From contig NZ_CP007451.1 in NCBI RefSeq assembly GCF_000626635.1, forward strand, positions 3,702,501 to 3,766,500: a stretch of 64,000 nt of DNA. The letters are read 5' to 3'. Shown one piece after another: positions 35,933 to 43,457 of this stretch. Each line of letters opens with the position of its first letter. The stretch's first letter is position 1. Under the pieces are notes generated by a model. The model did no database searches, had not been told where the DNA came from, and worked only from the letters and a program-made list of their open reading frames with translations. A program made the position numbers and the translations under genes. Source of the stretch: Draconibacterium orientale (GTDB lineage Bacteria > Bacteroidota > Bacteroidia > Bacteroidales > Prolixibacteraceae).

Positions 35933-38392
35933 ATGAGGCAAATTTTCTTAATAGTAGTATTACTCACTTTTTGCAATGTAGTTTTCGGACAAACGAAAAT
36001 CAGCATCGATACTAAACTTGAAAAGGAAATTATCCAATCGGGGATTCTTCACAGTCCGCTGCCGGTCGATGAAACCAATTCATACGAAGGAATCGGTCTC
36101 ACAAAACAAGTGTTGGAAAAGCAGGCGCTTACCGTTGCCGAAGATTTTTCGAATTGGAGCCATTCTGGTTACGGGAAAATTTCTTCTTCGAAAAAGCAGT
36201 CTGTTTCCGGCAAAAATTCTCTTCGGATGGAGTTTTCAACATCTACCGGGAAAAGGGCGCGTGGCTCTGATTCAGACCCTGATTATGCAGTTTATGGGCA
36301 TTGTTCGGCAAAATTGAATGTTGGTGGCCAAAACTGGGAAAATTACAATCGAATTGTTTTTCATATATATCCCGATTGCGAAGGTGCCCGCGTGGTAAAT
36401 ATTGATTTGAATATTGAAAATCATTCAGATAAAATAAAGGAAGGATACAACCGCCAGTCGGGTGGGCATTTGGTACAACTGCATAACCGCGAGTGGAACA
36501 CCTGTTTCCTCGATATTGACGAATACCAGCGCGACAATATTGCGCAGATTGGTTTTAGTGTAAGCCTGAAAGGAAAAGACAATACCGTAGGCGATTCGGT
36601 GATTTATTATATCGATAAGATTGAATTGCAGCTGATCGATGATCCTGAAATTGTTAGTGGATGGCAACCGGGCGAAAACCGGGTGGTTTATTCTACCTCG
36701 GGTTATTTAGCCAACGGACCAAAAACGGCTATCTTGAATATGGACGAAAGCCTGCATAAAAACAGCTTTACGTTGATTGACGCAAATAACAATCAACAGG
36801 TTTATTCAGGAAAAGTCATCAACAAAAAAACAACAACCGGCGAATTCAATATTGTTGATTTTTCTGATTTTACAACATCCGGAATTTATCAACTTAAAGT
36901 TGGCGAAGTGACTACTCCCGAATTCAGAATTGATAAAAATGTTTGGGAACCTTCGCTTTGGCGGACCATGAATTTTGTGTTTGGCCAACGTTGTGGTTAT
37001 GCTGTTCCCGGAATTCATGGCGAATGCCACGTTGATTTATTTTCGGAACACAACGGGCAACGTATTTCGTATGCCGGGGGATGGCATGATGCGGGTGATT
37101 TGTCGCAGCAAACCCTGCAAACCGGCGATGTGGCTTTTAACTTTTTTGAAGCTTACAATCAGTATAAATCAAAGAATCCGGTGTTGGCTGCCCGTTTGCT
37201 TGAAGAGGCGCGTTGGGGGCTCGATTTTATTCTAAAAAACCGCTATGGTGATGGTTACCGTGCAAGCAGTATGGGGCTGGTAATATGGCAAGACGGTATT
37301 GTTGACTCTTTCGACGACATTACTTCGGTGCGTGTGCAGAACCTTCCTTTCGATAACTTCCTGTATTCGGCTTACGAAGCTTACGCTGCAATGAGCATCC
37401 CCGATGATCCGGCAATGAAAGAACATCTGGAAACAGTGGCAAAAGAAGACTTTGCATTTGCGATGGAGCAAGATGCCGAGATTGGTTTGGGCGGATTTAT
37501 TTCGATGTTCGAGCACAGTTACAATACTTCTAAAAGCCAGTATATGGCCACGGCGTCGTGGGCGGCAAGTATGTTGTATAAATTGACCGGCGATGATTTT
37601 TATGCCCAAAAAGCAACTGAGTATATAAAATATACGATCGAATGTCAGCAAACAGACCCAATTGGAGAGCCCGGAATAAAAGGCTTCTTTTACCGCGATA
37701 CCACAAAAAAGGTAATTGTGCATTACAATCACCAGTCGCGCGAACAGGTTTACATGCAGGCCATGGCTTTGTTATGCGAAACACAGCCCGATCATCCTGA
37801 ATACAAAAATTGGGCGAGATCGATTGAGTTATATGGCGGCTATTTGAAAAGTTTAATGCCATACACCGCGCCATACGGAATGTTGGCCAGCGGTGTTTAT
37901 GGGGTAAACGAAAATCAGGACGATGACAGTTTTGATCATCTTCACCTGTTTCAACCTGCTGATGCCCGCGAGATGTACACCGTTCAGCTTAAAAATGGTG
38001 TTCAGCTCGACGAAGGGCACTACCTGAAACGTTTCCCGGTTTGGTTTAGTATTTTTAACGGGAATGCTGCAGTTCATTTATCGATGGGAAAAGCAGCGGT
38101 TATTTGTGCTAAGTTTTTGAATGATGAGGAACTGAAACAAATTGGACTGGAACAATTGTACTGGACGGTAGGAAAAAATCCGTTCGGTCAATCGCTGATT
38201 TATGGCGAAGGCCGGAATTACCCGCAAAAGGATAATTTTTCATCTGGTATAATAGTGGGCGAAATTCCTGTTGGAATACGCACGCTGGGGAATGATGACA
38301 CGCCTTACTGGCCTCAAACAAATACATCGTGTTACAAAGAAGTGTGGGTAACATCGGCTGGGAAATGGATCTCACTGGCCAGCGAATTTTAA
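35933..38392 (+). CDS. GH9-family glycosidase with long N-terminal binding region
   Basis: A secreted protein of 819 residues (signal ending at VVFG). Residues about 60-240 look like a beta-sandwich carbohydrate-binding region (SVSGKNSLRMEFS, NYNRIVFHIYPD). About 245-335 is a CelD_N-type Ig-like domain, and about 340-815 an (alpha/alpha)6 barrel. GH9 landmarks are GGWHDAGD with Asp 386 and Asp 389 and the C-terminal candidate acid Glu 803 in YKEVW. GH9 contains cellulases but also exo-beta-D-glucosaminidases acting in chitin or chitosan use. The amino-sugar context favours the second possibility over cellulose. Confidence 0.88.
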   Translation: MRQIFLIVVLLTFCNVVFGQTKISIDTKLEKEIIQSGILHSPLPVDETNSYEGIGLTKQVLEKQALTVAEDFSNWSHSGYGKISSSKKQSVSGKNSLRMEFSTSTGKRARGSDSDPDYAVYGHCSAKLNVGGQNWENYNRIVFHIYPDCEGARVVNIDLNIENHSDKIKEGYNRQSGGHLVQLHNREWNTCFLDIDEYQRDNIAQIGFSVSLKGKDNTVGDSVIYYIDKIELQLIDDPEIVSGWQPGENRVVYSTSGYLANGPKTAILNMDESLHKNSFTLIDANNNQQVYSGKVINKKTTTGEFNIVDFSDFTTSGIYQLKVGEVTTPEFRIDKNVWEPSLWRTMNFVFGQRCGYAVPGIHGECHVDLFSEHNGQRISYAGGWHDAGDLSQQTLQTGDVAFNFFEAYNQYKSKNPVLAARLLEEARWGLDFILKNRYGDGYRASSMGLVIWQDGIVDSFDDITSVRVQNLPFDNFLYSAYEAYAAMSIPDDPAMKEHLETVAKEDFAFAMEQDAEIGLGGFISMFEHSYNTSKSQYMATASWAASMLYKLTGDDFYAQKATEYIKYTIECQQTDPIGEPGIKGFFYRDTTKKVIVHYNHQSREQVYMQAMALLCETQPDHPEYKNWARSIELYGGYLKSLMPYTAPYGMLASGVYGVNENQDDDSFDHLHLFQPADAREMYTVQLKNGVQLDEGHYLKRFPVWFSIFNGNAAVHLSMGKAAVICAKFLNDEELKQIGLEQLYWTVGKNPFGQSLIYGEGRNYPQKDNFSSGIIVGEIPVGIRTLGNDDTPYWPQTNTSCYKEVWVTSAGKWISLASEF

Positions 38393-38418
38393 GAAGTTAA
38401 ACGAATAAATCTAATAAA

Positions 38419-39180
38419 ATGAAAAAATTACAATCGATCATTTTTCTATTACTGGTGCTGAATATCAGTTGTTTTGCGGTCTCGCCTAAAAAAGCGGTAA
38501 ATGTTTTGGTGCTTACCGAACGAGGTGGCTGGCACGAAGAATTTGTTGTTGCAGCCCTTGAATGGCTCGATGAATTTGGGGCTGAGAATAATTTTAAGTT
38601 TACGGAATTGAACCATGCCAAAGATATTGATGCGGCAATGCTGAAGAAATACGATGTTTTTCTGCAACTGAATTATCCTCCGTATACATGGAGCAAAGAA
38701 GGAGAAGATGCATTTATTGAATGTATTGAAAAAGGTAAAATAGGTTGGGTTGGTTTCCATCATGCTTCATTGCTTGGTGAGTTCGATGGATACCCGATGT
38801 GGAACTGGTTTTCTGATTTTATGGGTGGCATACGTTTTAAAGGTTATATTGCCGAAACGGCTTCAGGTACTGTAAACGTTGAAGACAAAACGCATCCGGT
38901 AATGAAAGACGTTAATCCTTCGTTTGTCCTTCCCGATGATGAATGGTATACTTTTGATAAAAATCCACGTCAGAATGTTCATGTTTTGGCAACGGTAGAT
39001 GAATCGACTTACAAACCAGCTTCCGATGTAAAAATGGGCGATCATCCGGCCATTTGGACAAATGGAAAAGTTAAAGCCCGTAACGTATATTTTTTGATGG
39101 GGCATGCAAAAACACTTTTTGATTCGGATGATTTTAAAAAGATGCTTTCCAATTCGTTGCTTTGGGCTGCAGGAGAATAG
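38419..39180 (+). CDS. ThuA-like domain protein, second of three, secreted
   Basis: A protein of 253 residues with an in-frame signal peptide (IIFLLLVLNISCFA) and a ThuA-like domain: VNVLVLTERGGWHEEFV, YDVFLQLNY, IGWVGFHHASL, HPVMKDVNPSFVLPDDEWY, DHPAIWTN and VYFLMGHA. The repeated His-containing motifs (GFHHAS, MGHA) are the conserved parts of the family and probably line the active site. It lies 26 bases after GH9 and 28 before a third paralogue. The natural reaction is unknown. Confidence 0.86.
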   Translation: MKKLQSIIFLLLVLNISCFAVSPKKAVNVLVLTERGGWHEEFVVAALEWLDEFGAENNFKFTELNHAKDIDAAMLKKYDVFLQLNYPPYTWSKEGEDAFIECIEKGKIGWVGFHHASLLGEFDGYPMWNWFSDFMGGIRFKGYIAETASGTVNVEDKTHPVMKDVNPSFVLPDDEWYTFDKNPRQNVHVLATVDESTYKPASDVKMGDHPAIWTNGKVKARNVYFLMGHAKTLFDSDDFKKMLSNSLLWAAGE

Positions 39181-39208
39181 TAAACTTAAACCAATAAATA
39201 CTTGATTT

Positions 39209-39988
39209 ATGAAATTAAAAAATCTTTTCCTTGCCGGTTTGTTTTTATTGGCAGGATTATCAGTTAGTGCACAATTTCCACGTTTTAAAGTGCTTGCTTT
39301 TTATTCGGAACATGTAGAATCGGCTCACGTTGAATTTGCAGAAGAAGCCATTCAGTTTTTTCAGGAACTAACTGTTGGTAACGGGTTTGTTTTTGATACA
39401 ACATCGAACATGAGCGACCTGAATGCCGAAAAGTTGAAAGATTATTCGGTAATTATGATGTTGAATGATTTTCCACATTCAGAAAAACAACGACAGGCAT
39501 TTCGCGAATACATGGAGAATGGCGGTGGCTGGTATGGCTTTCATGTGGCAGCGTATAACGACCGATCAACCAACTGGCCCTGGTTTTTAGATTTCCTCGG
39601 AGGTGGTGTGTTTTGGCGAAACAACTGGCCTCCCATGCCAGCCAAAGTGGTGGTTGATAATCATAACCATCCGGTAACAAAATCGTTACCGGAAGCTTTT
39701 ATGTCGCCCATTAACGAATGGTACCAGTGGAAACCAAGTCCGCGCCAGAATCCGGATATCGAAGTGTTGGCTTCCTTGTCGATGGACAACTATCCTTTGG
39801 GATTGAAGGATATAATTCCCGACAGCGATTGTCCGGTGGTGTGGACCAACAAAAAATACCGCATGATTTATATGAACATGGGGCACGGTACACGCATTTT
39901 TTCCGATCCAACACAAAATGCCTTAATTATTGCCGGGTTGCGTTGGGTAGTTGCTACCGATGAAAAAGGAAATGTTTTTGGTAAATAA
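39209..39988 (+). CDS. ThuA-like domain protein, third of three, secreted
   Basis: A protein of 259 residues with a signal peptide ending near SVSAQ. The ThuA-like domain shows FKVLAFYSEHVESAHVEF, YSVIMMLNDFP, GGGWYGFHVAAYND, HPVTKSLPEAFMSPINEWYQW, CPVVWTNKKYRMIYMNMGHG. It is recognisably a paralogue of the preceding gene, with matching motif order, but the sequences are well diverged, so the copies are old and may act on different substrates or as a complex. The next gene starts 11 bases after the stop. Confidence 0.86.
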   Translation: MKLKNLFLAGLFLLAGLSVSAQFPRFKVLAFYSEHVESAHVEFAEEAIQFFQELTVGNGFVFDTTSNMSDLNAEKLKDYSVIMMLNDFPHSEKQRQAFREYMENGGGWYGFHVAAYNDRSTNWPWFLDFLGGGVFWRNNWPPMPAKVVVDNHNHPVTKSLPEAFMSPINEWYQWKPSPRQNPDIEVLASLSMDNYPLGLKDIIPDSDCPVVWTNKKYRMIYMNMGHGTRIFSDPTQNALIIAGLRWVVATDEKGNVFGK

Positions 39989-39999
39989 AATTGTTAGAA

Positions 40000-41202
40000 A
40001 TGACTGAAGCGATAGTAACACCAAAGAAGCGGATACTTGCAATAGACATCATGCGGGGTCTTACTTTGTTCCTGATGCTTTTTGTTAACGATTTATACGA
40101 GTCAGGAGTTCCTTCCTGGCTCGTACATTCTAAAGCAAATGTCGATGGAATGGGACTTGCCGACTGGGTATTCCCTGGTTTTCTTTTTATGGTTGGGCTT
40201 TCAATTCCTTACGCTGTAGCCGCACGCGAAAGAAAAGGCGACAATAGAATAAAGATTCTGGGCCATATTCTTGTACGAACAATTAGTTTGCTGCTGATTG
40301 GCGTATTAATGATGAATATAGGACGGTTAAATGCAGAGCTCAGCGGAATAAACCGGAATATATGGGCAATCTTAATCTATGTTTCCATCTTTTTGGTTTG
40401 GAACAAATATCCTGAAAGCGATAAGTTAAAGTGGTTACCTGTAACTTTAAAGGCAATCGGGATAATCGGAATTGTTTCACTTGTTTCCATTTTCAGAGCC
40501 GGGGAACCCGGTCATGTGGAGTGGCTTACAACAGGTTGGTGGGGAATTTTAGGACTAATCGGATGGGGGTATTTTACATCGGTTATTGTTTATCTTCTAT
40601 GCAGGTCAAGGTTGTGGTATATTGTTGCAGCATGGTTGTTCTTTGTAACTCTGAATATATTGTCTCAATTGGGATTGACTAATTTTCTCAACTTCGCGAA
40701 ACCTGTATTTGGGGTAATAATTGGTGGGAATGTGCCTTCAATTGTTATTGCCGGTCTGTTAATTGGTGTAATTCTAAAGCAAAGTTCTGCATCGGTAGAA
40801 CGCAAAATAACAATTTTTGGAGCCATTGGAATTGCCACTTTCGCGAGTGGTTTTATCCTTCGTAATTGGTTTATTATTTCGAAAATATACGGTACTCCTA
40901 GTTGGGCAATGGTTTGCAACGGAATTAGTATTCTGGTATTCGCATTTCTGCTTTTTCTGGTCGATCATAAAGAAAAATATAAATGGGCCGGCGTATTCCG
41001 TATTGCAGGACAAAATTCGCTGACTACTTACCTGGCCCCCGATATACTTTATTTTTCTTTTTGGGCACTGGCGTGGCCGGTATTTTTCTATAAACAGGAT
41101 ACCTCGCAACTGCTGGCCGTAATTGGCTCGGCGGTTTGGGCACTGGCAATGATTGGCTTTGCCAATTTATTGTCGCGGCTAAATATTCGTTTAAAACTAT
41201 AG
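40000..41202 (+). CDS. NagX/HGSNAT-like membrane acetyltransferase (DUF5009 type)
   Basis: A membrane protein of 400 residues with about ten hydrophobic segments. ATG 40000 is preferred to a TTG at 39991. The N-terminal signature of the heparan-alpha-glucosaminide N-acetyltransferase group is clear: LAIDIMRGLTLFLML, then SWLVHSKANVDGMGLADWVFPGFLF, with His 43 in the position of the catalytic His. Characterised relatives move acetyl groups from cytoplasmic acetyl-CoA to a terminal glucosamine on the other side of the membrane. At the end of an operon with NagB, GH18 and GH9 it could N-acetylate periplasmic glucosamine units before uptake. Confidence 0.87.
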   Translation: MTEAIVTPKKRILAIDIMRGLTLFLMLFVNDLYESGVPSWLVHSKANVDGMGLADWVFPGFLFMVGLSIPYAVAARERKGDNRIKILGHILVRTISLLLIGVLMMNIGRLNAELSGINRNIWAILIYVSIFLVWNKYPESDKLKWLPVTLKAIGIIGIVSLVSIFRAGEPGHVEWLTTGWWGILGLIGWGYFTSVIVYLLCRSRLWYIVAAWLFFVTLNILSQLGLTNFLNFAKPVFGVIIGGNVPSIVIAGLLIGVILKQSSASVERKITIFGAIGIATFASGFILRNWFIISKIYGTPSWAMVCNGISILVFAFLLFLVDHKEKYKWAGVFRIAGQNSLTTYLAPDILYFSFWALAWPVFFYKQDTSQLLAVIGSAVWALAMIGFANLLSRLNIRLKL

Positions 41203-41332
41203 CAGCACAGGAAATTTCAAATATTTTTCTAAACTGTTACCAGTCAGGATCTTTAATCAATGTTTAGCGATTGTGAGTTTTGGAAGTCTATTCTCAATAC
41301 GAGTAATAAAAAAGCGTGAGTTATATAAATGT

Positions 41333-41340
41333 TATATTTG
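41333..41340 (+). promoter_or_regulatory. Candidate -7 element for the second sigma factor
   Basis: TATATTTG matches TAnnTTTG exactly and lies 97 bases before the sigma-factor start, leaving a leader that contains a hairpin at 41406-41423. No clear -33 element is seen. The rest of the 234-base gap shows nothing else I can support. Confidence 0.45.
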
Positions 41341-41405
41341 CTTCATGTTTTCGATAAAAAAGGCAGTATTTAAAAGGATTTAAAAAGTAGCATTGGCTAA
41401 GTATA

Positions 41406-41423
41406 CCACAAATTATTTTGTGG
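41406..41423 (+). repeat. Hairpin just before the second sigma-factor gene
   Basis: CCACAAA and TTTGTGG form a perfect seven-base stem with loop TTAT. A T-rich stretch leads straight to the start codon 14 bases later. It may act as a weak terminator or control translation of the sigma factor. Confidence 0.45.
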
Positions 41424-41436
41424 ATTTGTTGTTTTT

Positions 41437-42033
41437 ATGGAGGAAAAGGCGGATCTATATCTATGGGAAAACCTTCTAAATGGTGATAATAATGCCTTGT
41501 CGGATATTTATAAAAGGTATGTTGACGATTTATACTCCTATGGTCTGAAAATATCGGGAAACGAATCTCTGGTGAAAGACTGTATTCAGGAGGTTTTTAT
41601 TCGTTTGATGGCAAACCGGAAAAACCTGGTTGCCGGTTCTAATATACACGTTTACCTATTCAAATCGCTTCGGAGCAGGTTATTGGATGAAATGCGGTCG
41701 GGTAACCGAAGATCAGAGATTCTCAATACAAAAACCAGGTTTGAAGAAGAAGAAAACAGTCCGTCGGTTGAAGCAGTTACCATTCAGAACGAAGAACAGT
41801 CACACATTAAAAAGAAGCTGCAAACTGCCCTGGAAGGTTTAACTGAAAAACAACGGGAAATAATTTTTTTAAAATTTACCGAAGGATTAAACTACGACGA
41901 GATTTCAACAATTCTCGGCATCGATAAAGCTTCAGCCCGAACACTTCTTTACCGCACTCTAAAACTAATTAAGGCCAACATTAAAATGAAGGGATTAATC
42001 TTGTTTCTCTTTATGCGGTATTTCAAAAAGTAA
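41437..42033 (+). CDS. ECF-type RNA polymerase sigma factor (second SusC/D regulator)
   Basis: A protein of 198 residues. Region 2 is at about 20-65 (LSDIYKRYVDDLYSYGLKISGNESLVKDCIQEVFIRL) and region 4 at about 125-180 (LEGLTEKQREIIFLKFTEGLNYDEISTILGI, KASARTLLYRTLKLIK). The arrangement sigma, FecR, STN-type SusC, SusD repeats that at 23339-30236, but the two sigma factors are clearly diverged from each other, so they should recognise different promoters and signals. The fecR gene follows 74 bases after the stop. Confidence 0.95.
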   Translation: MEEKADLYLWENLLNGDNNALSDIYKRYVDDLYSYGLKISGNESLVKDCIQEVFIRLMANRKNLVAGSNIHVYLFKSLRSRLLDEMRSGNRRSEILNTKTRFEEEENSPSVEAVTIQNEEQSHIKKKLQTALEGLTEKQREIIFLKFTEGLNYDEISTILGIDKASARTLLYRTLKLIKANIKMKGLILFLFMRYFKK

Positions 42034-42107
42034 TTTTTTTAAAAAAATAAATTCTTTTTTGTCTATAGAAATAGATGTCGTTCGTTTATTAATAATTCTG
42101 TTAAAAC

Positions 42108-43313
42108 ATGGAGAATAATTTTTTGAATTCTGAATTTACAGAGCTGATTACCAATGATGATTTTGTTCGTATGGTAAAAGATGCTCAGGACACTGATAAG
42201 TTGTTGAATGACTTGGTAATGCAGTGTCCTCAAAACAGCAATGATTTAAAATATGCTGTTGAATTTATTCGGATTGCCCGTGAGGATAAGCAAAAAATGC
42301 AGACTGCCGATTCGGAACGAATTTTAAAGAATATACAAAACAACCCAGTCGGAAAAGATGGACGTACAATTTTATTTCGTCGTTTGGCAAATAGTAAGGT
42401 TGCTGCTATTGCATTGTTGGTGCTTGCAATTGGAGCACTTGTTATGTTCAGCAAACAAGATTCGCTAAAACAGTTTGCACATAAAAATGAAGTATCTCAG
42501 AACGACGCGATGATTGTTCTTTCCGATGGCTCAAAACACATTCTCAACGAGAATGAACTGGATATTAATTACAACAGCAAGGAAGGTGAAGTTGTGGTTC
42601 AAAAAGAGGAGAGCGTTGTTGCGACAATTAAAAATGAACCAAAAAATAAACGAGAGTTTAACGAGGTAATTGTGCCTTACGGACAACGTCAACATGTTGT
42701 TTTGAATGATGGAACGTCGGTGGAATTAAATGCCGGGAGTAAACTGGTATTTCCTGCGGTATTCTCAGGGAATAACCGAACCGTGTACCTGATTGGAGAG
42801 GGATACTTCGATGTAACAAAAGACAGTAATCGTCCCTTTATTGTAAAAACTGATTTTATTGATGTAAAAGTATACGGAACAGAGTTTAATGTTACCGCAT
42901 ACAAAGATGAAGAACTTGCTTCTGCCGTATTGGTAGAAGGTTCAGTTTCGGTTAAACAAAGCGACAAAATTCTTAAAAAACAGGCACTGTTCATTAAACC
43001 TGGCGAAGCATGTTTTTACTCAACAGTTAACGAAGAACTGGAGATAAAAGACATTGATGTAGACTTATATATTTCGTGGAAAGATGGAATTTACAATTTT
43101 AAAGATGTGCCACTTTCTTATGTAATTACACGGGTGAAGAAATACTACAACGTTGAAATTACGGTTGAGAATGCCGATTTACTGGAGACAAAACTTTCAG
43201 GAAAACTGCTAATCACAGGAGATATTGAAGAAGTGATTCAATATATCTCGAGAGCAGTAGAATGTAGATATGAAAAGCCTAAAGAAGGAAATTATTTTCT
43301 CTCGAAATACTAA
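42108..43313 (+). CDS. FecR-type anti-sigma factor (second locus)
   Basis: A protein of 401 residues, longer than the first FecR. A cytoplasmic sigma-binding part (about 1-92) is followed by a transmembrane helix (about 95-112, VAAIALLVLAIGALVMF). The periplasmic FecR domain carries VIVPYGQRQHVVLNDGTSVELNAGSKL, YLIGEGYFDVTKDSNRPFIV and VKVYGTEFNVTAY. The C-terminal DUF4974-type domain (about 320-400) has FKDVPLSYVITRVKKYYNVEI and LSGKLLITGDIEEVIQYIS. It would bind both the upstream sigma factor and the STN domain of the SusC at 43457. Confidence 0.94.
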   Translation: MENNFLNSEFTELITNDDFVRMVKDAQDTDKLLNDLVMQCPQNSNDLKYAVEFIRIAREDKQKMQTADSERILKNIQNNPVGKDGRTILFRRLANSKVAAIALLVLAIGALVMFSKQDSLKQFAHKNEVSQNDAMIVLSDGSKHILNENELDINYNSKEGEVVVQKEESVVATIKNEPKNKREFNEVIVPYGQRQHVVLNDGTSVELNAGSKLVFPAVFSGNNRTVYLIGEGYFDVTKDSNRPFIVKTDFIDVKVYGTEFNVTAYKDEELASAVLVEGSVSVKQSDKILKKQALFIKPGEACFYSTVNEELEIKDIDVDLYISWKDGIYNFKDVPLSYVITRVKKYYNVEITVENADLLETKLSGKLLITGDIEEVIQYISRAVECRYEKPKEGNYFLSKY

Positions 43314-43374
43314 CTAACTTATTGTCTAACCAAAACTTTATGAATATGACTTAGAACTATCACCAACTTATTTT

Positions 43375-43410
43375 AAAAAAAATCCGGTAGATACTGGCAT
43401 ACCTACCGGA
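43375..43410 (-). terminator. Minus-strand intrinsic terminator of the second predicted antisense RNA
   Basis: TCCGGTAG (43383-43390) is perfectly complementary to CTACCGGA (43403-43410) around twelve bases. Eight A precede it on the plus strand, so the minus strand reads stem then eight T. On the plus strand no T-run follows, so it can only terminate leftward transcription. Confidence 0.72.
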
Positions 43411-43444
43411 AAAGATCGATTAAATCCGTAATACAAATTTTAAT
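43375..43444 (-). ncRNA. Predicted cis-antisense RNA between fecR and susC, second locus (DonS-like)
   Basis: The layout is the same as at 25072-25164. A minus-strand -7 box (TAAATTTG, 43457-43450) ends on the A of the susC ATG. About 70 transcribed bases end in an eight-base-pair stem (43383-43410) followed on the minus strand by eight T (43382-43375). Finding promoter and terminator in the same register at both sigma/FecR loci, with unrelated base sequence between, is the main support. Ends are approximate and expression is not shown. Confidence 0.6.
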
Positions 43445-43449
43445 CAAAA

Positions 43450-43457
43450 CAAATTTA
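43450..43457 (-). promoter_or_regulatory. Candidate antisense promoter overlapping the second susC start codon
   Basis: The plus strand reads CAAATTTA, that is TAAATTTG on the minus strand, an exact TAnnTTTG whose last plus-strand base is the A of the susC ATG, as at 25170-25177. Confidence 0.55.

Noticed and set aside
37232-37732. 166-codon minus-strand frame inside GH9
   Set aside because: Shadow of the GH9 coding frame, with no domain and no promoter on that strand. The same applies to the long minus-strand frame at 26906-27379 inside SusC.
35933-38392. Cellulose-utilisation locus because of GH9
   Set aside because: No other cellulase, cellobiose phosphorylase or GH3 is nearby. NagB, ROK, GH18 and NagX point to an amino-sugar glycan.
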